DNA from: JAWKOK01 sp963765875
GTDB lineage: Bacteria; Chloroflexota; Anaerolineae; Caldilineales; Caldilineaceae
Assembly: GCA_963765875.1 (NCBI GenBank)
Contig: CAVXYK010000007.1
Location: forward strand, 372,001-436,000
Length of the DNA stretch: 64,000 bases
Reading direction: 5' to 3'
Below are positions 46,567-58,908 of the stretch, in pieces. Positions within the stretch are counted from its first letter, which is position 1. Each line of letters starts with the position of its first letter. The position numbers and the translations under genes are program-made. A model generated the notes under the pieces. That model searched no databases. It worked only from the letters and a program-made list of their open reading frames with translations, and had not been told where the DNA came from.

Positions 46567-48319
46567 TTGTCTATTCCAGTACGACAATACCTGGCGCTAC
46601 TGAACAAGTACCTCGAAGAACAGAGGGGCAGGGTTGCTCTCTTGGCCGTGTTGCTCTTTGCCGGCATCGGCCTGCAATTGCTGAGTCCTCAGGCCATCCG
46701 CTACTTCATCGACACGGTGCAGGCAGGCGGCGCCCAGCGGGCGCTCATCTTGGCCGCGCTGGCCTTTCTCACTGTAGTGATTCTGCAACGGATCGTCAAC
46801 GTCTTTGTCACCTACGCCAGCCAACAGGTGGCTTGGATCGCGACCAACGGCCTGCGTAGTGACCTTACGCGTCATGTTCTTCGCCTGGACATGTCCTTTC
46901 ACAACGGGCATACGCCCGGCGAATTGCTTCAGCGTATCGATGGCGACGTAGACCGGCTGGCCAACTTCTTTTCCCAGTTTTTGCTTCAAATCATTAGCGG
47001 TGCACTGTTGACGATTGGCGTCCTCTTTCTGCTCTTCCTCGCGGATTGGCGCATTGCCGCCCTGCTTGCCGTCTTTGTCGCTGCCTATCTGGTCGTGCAC
47101 ATCTGGGATCAGCAGTGGGCCGCGCCCGAGTGGCGCAAAGAGCGCGAGTATAGCGCTGAACTGAGCGGATTTGTGGAAGAGCGGGTCGCCGGCATCGCCG
47201 ACATCCAGACCAACGGCGCTGTCGGCTACACAGTCAATGGCTTCCGCCAACTGCTTCGTCGTCGCCAGTGGCAGGCGTTTCGTGCAGACGTGGTCACCGA
47301 TCTGGGCTGGGCGCTCTCCAAGACCTTCTACGGACTGGGCACCGTTTCCGCCATGGCCATGGGCGCCTACCTCTACGTCAGCGGGTCGATCACCCTGGGT
47401 ACAGTCTATCTGATCATCTACTACCTGGGCATCCTCAACTGGCCGCTCGACCGTATCGCCCGTCAACTCGAGGATCTTCGAGCGCGTCCGTGTTTCGATC
47501 GAACGAGTTTCAGCCCTTCTCGACACACAGTCGCTGATCTCGGATGACGGCAAGACCAACCTGCCGGAGCATGAACCCTTGGCGGTTGAGTTCGAACACG
47601 TCGATTTCGCCTATCAACCGGAGACCCCGGTGCTACGGGATGTCTCCTTCTCCCTACAGCCGGGACAGGTTCTCGGCCTGCTTGGGCGAACGGGCTCCGG
47701 CAAGACGACGCTCTCCCGTCTGCTCTTCCGGCTCTACGACGTGGGCGCAGGTTCGGTCAAGCTCGATGACGTCGACGTGCGTCTGGCTTTCGTTGACGAT
47801 CTGCGGGAACGGGTAGGCATGGTGACCCAAGATGTGCAGATCTTTCAAGCATCGGTGCGAGATAACTTGACCTTCTTCGATCCCTCGATTCCAGACAGTG
47901 CAATCCTAGAGGCCATCGGTACCCTGGGCTTGACCGGCTGGCTCGACGGGCTGCCGGCTGGCCTGGATACCGAGCTGTCCCCCGGAGATGGTGTTGGGCT
48001 TTCGGCAGGTGAAGGCCAGTTGTTGGCGCTGGCACGCGTCTTTCTCAAAGATCCAGGCCTCGTGATTCTGGACGAGGCGTCATCACGGCTGGATCCGGCC
48101 ACGGAAGGGCTGCTGGAGCGGGCGCTGGATGGGCTGCTTGCCGATCGCACCAGCATCATCATCGCCCACCGGCTCTCCACGGTTGAGCGGGCCGACGGCA
48201 TTCTGATCCTGGAAGAGGGCGCGGTGAAGGAATTGGGCGCATACGCCGAACTGGTCAACGACCCGGACTCGATCTTCTCCGGTCTGCTGCGTACGGGCCT
48301 TGAGGAGGTGCTGGCATGA
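46567..48319 (+). CDS. ABC exporter half-transporter A (canonical Walker B, degenerate signature), one frameshift
   Basis: About 583 residues when repaired. It starts at a TTG (46567) with CGGAG eight bases upstream. Six-helix exporter domain (VALLAVLLFAGIGLQLLSPQ, LTIGVLFLLFLADWRIAALL), then NBD: Walker A LLGRTGSGKTTLSRLLFRL, Q-loop GMVTQDVQIF, signature VGLSAGEGQLLALARVF, Walker B LVILDEASSRLDP and H-loop IIAHRLSTVERA. The catalytic Glu is present but LSGGQ is altered to LSAGE. One base is out of register near 47478, between LDRIARQLEDL and RVSIERVSALLDTQ. The stop overlaps the next gene's ATG by four bases, so the products are coupled. Confidence 0.9.
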
Positions 48320-50184
48320 GCATGTCCACTGTGGAGACGTTGACGATGACCCAGACCCAGGCAGTAGGAAAACGGCACTACTTCTGGCGCTACCTGAAAG
48401 CGACACCGCTGCTCTCCATTGTCGTCTGGCTGATGAGCACGCTCTACATGAGCCTGCCACTTGCCTATGGCCTGATCATGCGCGAGTATCTGGATGCGCT
48501 ATCGGCCATGGGGCAAGGTCAGCCGCTGGATGCCGAGGCCGTACGCTATGTCGCCATTCTGATCTTTCTCTATCTGCTTACCCGGGTCGGTGTCCAGGTG
48601 TTGGAACTCGGTTCGGCGGGCAGTTCCGCCTATCAATACTACACGCTCGAATATCTGACCCGTCGCAACCTCTTTCGCACGATCATGCAGGCAACTGGTT
48701 TTCGGGCTCCTGTCAGCTCGGGCGAGGTGGTCAACCGATTGGAAGGGGATACTGAGGCGATCGCCGAAGCCGTCTACCTGACAACCTACGGCAGCGGTTT
48801 TGTCATCTCAACTGCGATCACTTTTTGGGTGCTCTTCAGCATCAGCGTACCACTGGCCATCCTCGCCTTCGTACCGGCGCTGCTTTCTATCCTGTTCATG
48901 CAGGCGCTGGGCGGGCGGATCGAGCGCTACCATCGAGCTGCGCGTGAGACATCGGAGCAGGTGTCGGGTCTGCTGACCCAGTTGCTCAACGGCGTCCAGG
49001 CCATCAAGGTGGCGGGGGCCGAAAACGCCACGGTTGGGCGTTTCGACCAACTGAGCGAAGCGCGCCGTGTGGCCGCCACACGCGATGCCGTCTTCAACAG
49101 CCTCGTGCGCTCCATGAATGAGACGACCGCCTTGATCACAATCGGCTTGCTATTGCTCTTTGCCGCCGGCTACATGCGCAGCGGGGCGCTGTCGGTGGGC
49201 GATCTAGCGCTCTTCATCAGCTACATCGCTCTAGGTGGTGGCCAAGTGGAGGAGTTGGTGAGATGGATTCAGGAGGTGTTGCGTGATGTGCGGCAGGGTG
49301 ATATCTCGATGCAGCGGCTCGATGAACTCGTGCCCGTTCCAGAGCGTCCGAAGCTGCTTGATGTAAGTCGACCGCATCTGAGGGAGAAACCTGATGCGCA
49401 CACAACATCTGGGTCGCTGATTCCCGCTGAGCCGTTGCGTGAATTGACAGTGACCGGCCTGACCATGCGCCCCGGCAGCGGCAACGACGGCGAGACGGGA
49501 GCAGTGATTTCTGACATCAATCTGTCGGTTGCCAAGGGAGAGTTCGTGGTTGTCACTGGGCGGGTCGGCGCCGGGAAATCGCTGCTGTTGGAGTCCCTGT
49601 TGGGGATGCACCTTCGTGAAAAAGGGGATATCGACTGGAATGATCATCGAGTCGACCAGCCGGCTGCCTTCTTCGTGCCGCCGAATGTTGCCTACACGCC
49701 GCAGACGCCGCGCTTGTTCAGTGAGACGGTGCGCGAGAATATCTTGATGGGGCGGGATGATGGCCAAGTGAGCGAAACGGCATTGGCCGCGGCGGTCTTT
49801 GCCGCGGTGCTGGAGGATGATATCGAGCAATTGGAAGATGGGCTGGAGACAGTCGTGGGGCCACGCGGGGTGAAGCTCTCGGGCGGACAAGTGCAGCGAA
49901 TCGCAGCGGCGCGTATGTTTGTGCGCCGACCGGACCTATTGATCTTCGACGATCTCTCCAGCGCGCTGGATGTCGAAACAGAACAGACAATGTGGGATCG
50001 GCTCTTTGCGGAAAAGGATGACGCGCCTGCCTGTCTGGTCGTTTCCCACCGCCGGGCCGCCTTGCAGCGGGCGGACAATATTATCCTGCTCAAGGACGGT
50101 CGTATCGAGGATGCCGGTGGGCTCAGTGAACTATTGGGCCGCTGTGAAGAGATGCAGCAGCTTTGGCAGAGCAACGCCAAGTAG
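48316..50184 (+). CDS. ABC exporter half-transporter B (degenerate Walker B, canonical signature)
   Basis: 622 residues, intact. Exporter-type membrane domain (TPLLSIVVWLMSTLYMSLPL, ITFWVLFSISVPLAILAFVP, LITIGLLLLFAAGYM). NBD: Walker A VTGRVGAGKSLLLESLLG, Q-loop AYTPQTPRLFSETVREN, signature GVKLSGGQVQRIAAARMF, Walker B LLIFDDLSSALD, with Asp where the catalytic Glu should be, and H-loop VVSHRRAALQRA. This is the pattern of the degenerate-site subunit in heterodimeric exporters such as BmrCD and TM287/288. Partner is the gene it overlaps. Substrate is unknown; multidrug or peptide export is the family norm. Confidence 0.94.
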   Translation: MSMSTVETLTMTQTQAVGKRHYFWRYLKATPLLSIVVWLMSTLYMSLPLAYGLIMREYLDALSAMGQGQPLDAEAVRYVAILIFLYLLTRVGVQVLELGSAGSSAYQYYTLEYLTRRNLFRTIMQATGFRAPVSSGEVVNRLEGDTEAIAEAVYLTTYGSGFVISTAITFWVLFSISVPLAILAFVPALLSILFMQALGGRIERYHRAARETSEQVSGLLTQLLNGVQAIKVAGAENATVGRFDQLSEARRVAATRDAVFNSLVRSMNETTALITIGLLLLFAAGYMRSGALSVGDLALFISYIALGGGQVEELVRWIQEVLRDVRQGDISMQRLDELVPVPERPKLLDVSRPHLREKPDAHTTSGSLIPAEPLRELTVTGLTMRPGSGNDGETGAVISDINLSVAKGEFVVVTGRVGAGKSLLLESLLGMHLREKGDIDWNDHRVDQPAAFFVPPNVAYTPQTPRLFSETVRENILMGRDDGQVSETALAAAVFAAVLEDDIEQLEDGLETVVGPRGVKLSGGQVQRIAAARMFVRRPDLLIFDDLSSALDVETEQTMWDRLFAEKDDAPACLVVSHRRAALQRADNIILLKDGRIEDAGGLSELLGRCEEMQQLWQSNAK

Positions 50185-50262
50185 GACAACCGGAGGGATC
50201 AGCCCCAGGTACGTAGAATCCTGCCCTGGCGTTGAATTGCGCCCTAGAAAACTGAATTTCGC

Positions 50263-50291
50263 TTGACAGCGGTCATCCCTGATGAGATACT
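50263..50291 (+). promoter_or_regulatory. Promoter of the BTAD/NB-ARC/WD40 regulator gene
   Basis: TTGACA (50263-50268), 17-base spacer, GATACT (50286-50291) preceded by TGA, an extended -10. The inferred start is near 50298, only about 25 bases before the ATG. Confidence 0.75.
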
Positions 50292-50323
50292 CGAGGTAGC
50301 GCGGTCACTTCCGGTTCTAACAC

Positions 50324-53300
50324 ATGCAAATGTCTGAACTGTGCATTCAGATCCTCGGCCAACCCCATGTAGCCATTGACGGCCAGAGAATCCTCTTCTC
50401 TCGACGGAAAAGTCTCGCGCTGCTCACCTACCTGGCCGTTTCCGGTGAGGGCCAGCAACGTGACAGCCTGGCCACGCTCCTATGGCCGGAAACCACCCAG
50501 TCCAAGGCTCGCGGCGCACTGCGGCGTGAGCTATCCAGCTTGCGCAGAACGTTGGGCGGCGCCTGGCTGGAGACTGCCGGCGATGAGGTTCGCCTGGGGC
50601 TGGTCAGCCAGATTCAATTGGACGTTTGTCTCTTCCTGCAGGAAAGCAGTAGCCAAGAGTTAGATGCCTGGCTCAGTGCAGCCGAGCGCTATCGCGGCGA
50701 TTTTCTTTCCGGCTTCACACTGTCTGACAGCTCCGAGTTCGATGATTGGCAGTTCTTCGAGGCGGAGGAACTGCGCCATCGCTACGCCGATACACTCCAG
50801 CGAATCATCGACGCCTATGCTACGCAGCCTGAGCACGGCCTGCCCTATGCTCGTCGTTTGCAGGCTCTCGATCCGCTGCATGAACCGGCACAGCGGCAGT
50901 TGATGCGGCTCTATGCCCGGTCCGGCCAGCAGGCAGCGGCCGTGCGCCAGTATCAAATTGTCGAGCGGATACTGGATGAAGAGTTGGGCGTACCGCCGTC
51001 GACAGAGACGGTTGAGTTGTTTGAGCGGATTCGTTCCGGCAAGATCGATCTGTTTAGCGCCCAGGCGCCGCAAGCTGTGGTCCCGCGTTTACGTGCGCAG
51101 AATATCGACTGGGGCGAGGCGCCTGATGTCTCCCAGTTCATCGGCCGTGATGCTGAGGTGGAGGCCATCAATCGCTGGATGATGATGGAACAGTGCCGGT
51201 TGATTGCCGTCCTGGGCATGGGCGGCATGGGCAAGACCGCGCTTGCTACCTATGTCGCCGATCAGGAGCAAGGCTTTTTCGATAGCCTGGTCTGGCGTTC
51301 ATTGCGCAATGCACCGCCCCTGGATGAACTTCTGGCGGGCCTGATTCCACAGCTGTCGACTCAGCAGCAATTTGAGCTGGCCGGGGACCAAGGTCAGCAA
51401 ATAGGTCAACTGCTCGATCTGCTCGCCAAGACGCGTGTGTTGCTGGTGTTTGACAACGTCGAGTCTATCCTCGACGCCGGCCATGTGGGTCATTTCCGGG
51501 ACGGCTATCAACCTTACGGTCAACTGCTGCAACGGATCGGTGAAGGTCGCCACCGAAGTTGTTTGCTCCTCACATCCCGGGAGAAGCCCGCAGTTGTGGC
51601 GGCCCTGGAAGGCGATGCAGACCGGGTACGTTCGCTCCACCTAGCGAATCTGAATACAGAAGCGATCCAGGCAATGTTGGCGGACAAGGGTCTGATCGGT
51701 TCATCGAATGCCTGGCAAGCCCTGGGTGAGAACTATTCTGGCAATCCGTTGGCATTGAAGCTCTTGACCGAAACGGTCCGTGAGCTCTTCGATGGCGACA
51801 TCGATGCTTTCTTGGCAGAGGAGACCCTTATCTTTGGGGGCGTCGAGGCGCTGTTGACAGAGCAATTTGACCGCCTGAGTCCGCTCGAGCGAGAGGTCAT
51901 GACCTGGCTTGCCATTGAGCGTGAACCTGTCGATGGACGCAGACTGCGGGAACGTTTTGTCCACACACCGGCACGCCGCCAACTGTTGGAAGCACTGCGC
52001 TCACTGCATCGGCGCTCCCTCCTGGAGCGCAGCGATGCCTGCTTCTCGCAACAGAACGTGGTGATGGAGTACGTAACCCAACACCTGATCGACGTGATCT
52101 ATCGCGAAATCGTGGGCGGCTTGCTGGGGGATGATGCCTGGCTCAACCGCTACTGTCTGATGCTGGCGCAAGCCAAAGAGTACGTCCGCCAGAGTCAACG
52201 GCGACTGTTGCTGCAGCCCACAGCCGAACGGCTCGAAGGTGAACTAGGCCGCCGGCGGCTCCGTGATCACTTAGTCGAGCAATTTTCGCACCTTCGAAGT
52301 TTGGCGCAGAATCGGCCCGGCTATGCCGGCGGCAATCTACTCAATCTCTACCTGCATCTGGGCCATGAATCGGCCGGGTTGGATCTGTCCGGAATGGCCG
52401 TATGGCAGGCCTTTCTCCAGACCGCAGCATTCCAGGACGTTCGCCTGTCTCGGTCCGATCTTTCCGGGACTTGCTTTGCCGATTCCGTTGGGGACGTCAT
52501 GTCAGTGGCGATCAGCCCTGACGGCAGCCTGTTGGCCGCTGGCGGCGGGAGCGGCTTCGTACGCATCTGGCGTCGGCAAGATACGCGGCCGGTGGCAATC
52601 TGTGAGGGTCACACCAGCGGTGTGAATTGTGTCAGATTCAGTTCGGACGGACGCCTGATGGCCAGCGGCGCCGACGACGGCAGAGTGCTGCTCTGGGATG
52701 GCCGTAGCGGGGAGGCCTTGGCCTCCTGTGAGGGCCACACTGCCCCGGTCTGGGCGGTCGCGTTCCATCCAAATGAACAGATTTTGGCCAGCGCCGGCAT
52801 TGACGGCACGGTTCGCCTGTGGCAATTGGCCGATTTGAGCCGACTCGGTGACAGGCGCACGCGACTGACCGTGCATGCCATGCATGTCCTGTCCGGTCAC
52901 GATGCTCGTGTCCTTGCACTCGATTTTAGTCCCGATGGCCATACACTGGCCAGTGCCGGCGGTGATGGGCGAACGTTTCTCTGGCGGGTGGAGGAGACAA
53001 GGGAGCGGGACAACGTCCAGCCGGCGCACATTCTGTGCGCACATGACAGAGCAATCTGGGCGCTCCGTTTCAGCCCGGATGGTGGTCTTCTAGCAACCGG
53101 CGGAGAGGATAATACTGCCGCTCTTTGGGATACGGCTACCATCGGCGAAGGGGATGAGCGACCAGTCCTGACTTCCACGGCCACACCGGTTGGGTCCGTT
53201 CCATCTGCTTCAGCCCCAATGGCAAACGCCTGGTCACGGCTAGCGAAGATCGGACATTGCGCATCTGGGTGCTCAATGGCCCGACCGCACATGGCCTTGG

Positions 53301-54516
53301 CGTCCCAACCAGACAGGACCAACCGATGAATGTCTTGACCGGTCACAGCGACAAGGTAACGTCGGCAACCTATGGGCTTGATGGAGCGATGCTGGTGAGT
53401 GGCAGCAACGATCAGACCATCCGCCTGTGGCAGGTTGAGGCGTCGGGCGGCGCTGACAGGGCGAGTACGGCCGACAGCGTTCGACCGGTGCGGCAGATAT
53501 GGGGCCATCTGAATCGGGTCTGGACTGTTGCCTTCAGCCCAGACGGTCGTCAGCTCGCCAGCGGACACGATGACGGTTCGGTTCATCTGTGGACCTTAGA
53601 AGCCGGCGCTTGGAGCGAGCAGCCTTGTCTATCCTGGCACGACTGCGGCAGTGTAGTGACAGACCTTCGTTTCCAGCCGGGAGGTAACCTGTTGGCCGGA
53701 GGGAGTTGGGACCAGTCTGTCTATCTGTGGGACATCAGCAGCGGTCGGCTCCACGAGACACTGAATGGCCATATCGGTGATGTCTGGACGATCTGCTTCA
53801 GTTCAGATGGCAAACGGCTTGCCAGCGCCGGCGACGATCGAGTCATCCATGTATGGGATGTTGCCACTGGCAAATGTATCACAACGTTGGTCGGCCACAC
53901 GGAGATCATTGCCTCCGTTGCCTTCAGTCCCGTGACCAATACCCTGGCCAGCGCCGATTGGAATCCCAACATCTGGTTGTGGGATGTCGGCAGTAGCCGG
54001 GTGCTGCAATCCATACCAACCATAAAGGGGGCGCCGTCTTTCGTTGCATTTGCCGACGATGGTGGCTCCCTAGTCACCTGCGGCGCCGATGGTACCGTGG
54101 AACTCTGGCCGCTAGGTAGCGGTTGCGGTCACCGAATCCTGGCACGGCACGATGGCCAGGTCGGAGCGGCGTGTCTTAGCGATGATGGATCTTTGTTGGC
54201 TACTAGTGTGGAGCAAGCTGTCTACATCTGGGATATGACTAGCAGGGGGCATGGCGCCAAACTCTTTGGGCATAGTGCCGGTGTGAAAGATATCAGGTTC
54301 AGTCCGAATCGTCGCCTCTTGGCCAGTTGCGGCGAAGACGAGACCATCAGAGTATGGGATGTCCAAGCTGCACTGGCAGGCAGCATCGATCCCTGTATCA
54401 CTGTCCTGCGCATTGACCGCCCGTACGAACGCACCGATATCAGCGGCGTGACCGGGATCACCGACGCTCAGAGAACGGCGCTGTTGGCATTGGGCGCCGT
54501 GTCAGATGATCTGTAA
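50324..54516 (+). CDS. BTAD/NB-ARC/WD40 STAND regulator (AfsR-like), one frameshift
   Basis: About 1397 residues when repaired. Residues 1 to about 95 form a winged-helix DNA-binding domain (LCIQILGQPHVAIDGQRI, ALLTYLAVSGEGQQRDSLAT, RGALRRELSSLRRTL). The BTAD bundle runs to about 245 (RLQALDPLHEPAQRQLMRLY). NB-ARC/STAND ATPase at about 270-560 has AVLGMGGMGKTALATYV (P-loop), RVLLVFDNVES (Walker B) and SCLLLTSREKP (sensor). Then 14 WD40 repeats, for example FSPDGHTLASAGGDGRTFLW, enough for two seven-bladed propellers. A lost base near 53172 splits repeats 5 and 6. Such proteins couple ligand sensing by WD40 to transcription. It follows the exporter genes but has its own promoter. Confidence 0.88.
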
Positions 54517-54522
54517 TAGAAA

Positions 54523-54553
54523 GACTCCCTGCCGGAGGGATCGGCAGGGAGTC
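54523..54553. terminator. Hairpin between convergent genes
   Basis: GACTCCCTGCCG and CGGCAGGGAGTC around a 7-base loop. An outer AATAGAA/TTCTATT pair (54515-54521, 54562-54568) extends it. No U-run, so termination is probable but not certain. Confidence 0.6.
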
Positions 54554-54583
54554 GGAAGTCGTTCTATTCTTGCGGTCTGACGT

Positions 54584-55291
54584 TTACTGGACCAGCAGTG
54601 CCTCGTAGGTCTGGCGGTCGACCATGACGAAGATGTCCTGGAAGGTGTCGGCTCGTGGAGCGGCGCCTCCAACCGTCACTTCATGGTAGGCTGCCAGTTC
54701 CCCCAAGTCCTCAATTTGCTCATACATCCCGTGCTCTTCGACCATACGGATGCAAACTGTCAGGTTCTGCGCCGGCGCCGCGATATCGTGGAGATGTGCC
54801 TTATATTCTGCCAGTTCACCCAGGTCGGCGATCTGCTCCCACGTTTTTGGTTCGTTCATGGCCTCGACCGAGACCAGCGTACCGGCAGCAGGTACACTGC
54901 CGCTGACCAGATGCGCCGGATATTGGGTGAATTGCTCCCCCTCGCCAATTTGCTCAAACGATGCGTAGCCACGCTGGAAGACGATATTCACGGTCGGATT
55001 CATCGATGGGGACCGGCCCTCGCTCGCATGTTCATGATAGGCGGCCAGTTCACCAAGGTCGGCGATCTGTTCGGGGAATCCCGGTTCCGCCGGCTGTTCA
55101 ATCCAGACCTGATAGCTCACCTCCGGGGCGGGGCCGAAACCCTGCGAAGCGTGGTATGCGGCCAGTTCCCCGCGGTCCTTGATCTGATTGGGTATGCCGT
55201 CGTCGGCTGAAACCGGTGCGACGAACAGGGCGAATAGAGCGACAAAGGTGAACAGGGATACGGTTAGAGTCTCGATGGCTTTGCGGTTCAT
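54584..55291 (-). CDS. Secreted protein of five ~40-residue EQIxDLGELAAYH repeats
   Basis: 235 residues from an ATG at 55291 with a perfect AAAGGAG upstream. A longer frame lacks a ribosome site. The signal peptide LFTFVALFALFVAPVSADD is probably cut after VSA. The mature part is five imperfect repeats: NQIKDRGELAAYHASQG, EQIADLGELAAYHEHASEG, a divergent EQIGEGEQFTQYPAHL, EQIADLGELAEYKAHL and EQIEDLGELAAYHEVTVGG. Each is followed by a beta-rich stretch such as VSYQVWIEQP, TVNIVFQRGY or LTVCIRMVEE. I recognise no described family. Predicted role: extracellular or cell-surface binding. Confidence 0.75.
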   Translation of the reverse strand: MNRKAIETLTVSLFTFVALFALFVAPVSADDGIPNQIKDRGELAAYHASQGFGPAPEVSYQVWIEQPAEPGFPEQIADLGELAAYHEHASEGRSPSMNPTVNIVFQRGYASFEQIGEGEQFTQYPAHLVSGSVPAAGTLVSVEAMNEPKTWEQIADLGELAEYKAHLHDIAAPAQNLTVCIRMVEEHGMYEQIEDLGELAAYHEVTVGGAAPRADTFQDIFVMVDRQTYEALLVQ

Positions 55292-55617
55292 GATTTGCTC
55301 CTTTGTGTTATCGAGCATTCGCTCGAAGTGTCGGGCCCAGGCTATCTCCGCGATGGTTACGATTGGGCTCTTCATGTTTCTCCTCGTTTCTCGAACTGGT
55401 ACTCTTCACTGTTGTCGGGGCATTCTCTGTTGTGTTTCCTTCTTGATTCCCACCATAGCCGGGGTGTGTTACCGATACGTCGCACAAAGCGTCGCACAAT
55501 GCATCGCAGGCGATGAATTTGACGGAAAATGCGCGGAGGGGGTAGACCTGAGCAACCTAGGTCTACCCCCTCCGCGCATTTTATTAGCTCAAATGTCTGG
55601 TCAAGCGTTGCTGAAGG
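55292..55617. other. Intergenic region with long hairpin
   Basis: About 325 bases: promoter region of the secreted repeat protein plus the 24-bp-arm hairpin at 55526-55582. No gene is supported. Confidence 0.4.
55526..55582. terminator. Long palindrome terminator after clpB
   Basis: Perfect 24-bp arms (55526-55549 and 55559-55582) with ends AAAATGCGCGG and CCGCGCATTTT and a 9-base loop, 36 bp past the clpB stop on the minus strand. Confidence 0.85.
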
Positions 55618-58260
<2,643 letters not shown>

Positions 58261-58908
58261 AGTTGTCTTCTCTCTGAATGTTGGCTAGGACATATTGGAC
58301 GTCAAGAAAACACCTAGGTGTTCGTAAGGACTGGGCCTGCCGTCGTCCTGAGCGGGCGACCACAAGGGTCGCGCTCTACGCAGTACCAGACCAAATTTTG
58401 AACGTTCAATGTCGTACACAACCTGGACCACGACGTTTCTGTCGGGGTCTTTTTTCGCCTAGGCCGTTCCAGAGAAAAAGATGCTGCAGCGCAAGTCCCC
58501 GGCACGGCCCAGTTGAAGTCTGGTCCGGAGATCCCGTCTGTGGGCTGTGCCGGGGACTTTGGGAGAATTATCCCCTTGGATTGGCCTTGTGTTGACTCCA
58601 ATTCTACCCTATCAGTGTCAGAATTTCATCGGCAGAACGTTTGTTTTCTGTATGTCTCGCGGGCGATCAACAGATCACCAGCGAGCAGGACCCGTCACAG
58701 GCCAGGTGAGGTTCCGGCCCCTATCGATCTGTCGACACTGCAACTGTGGGGTCGGCATGGCCGGCAGCCTCTGAACGGAATTCATTCCCGCAATCGGAAT
58801 TCGGACGCCATTGCCCCGATCTTTGCGGTTGCTCCTCTGGCATGGTGTGCAGTATGCTTGTGGGTGTGTCATCAGACCAACAGCCATTTCCACACAGGAA
58901 GAGAGACC
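58261..58908. other. Intergenic region, mostly repeats
   Basis: About 650 bases between divergent clpB and the dehydrogenase. It holds the repeat at 58463-58570 and a fragment of the GTAGGGGCGA-type palindrome near 58350. An open frame from 58513 into the dehydrogenase is judged a non-coding extension. Confidence 0.5.
58463..58570. repeat. Dispersed palindromic repeat, AGTCCCCGG family, copy 2
   Basis: Core arms AGTCCCCGGCACGGCCC (58494-58510) and GGGCTGTGCCGGGGACT (58542-58558). Its reverse complement matches 22899-23005 over about 105 bases including non-palindromic flanks, so the two are true copies. Confidence 0.85.

Noticed and set aside
53257..54516. Separate small WD40 gene
   Set aside because: It is the frameshifted continuation of the regulator; WD40 repeat 6 begins upstream of its first ATG in the same frame.
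58513..58908. Long N-terminal extension of the hydroxyacid dehydrogenase
   Set aside because: It overlaps the dispersed repeat; the family start and a good ribosome site are at 58909.
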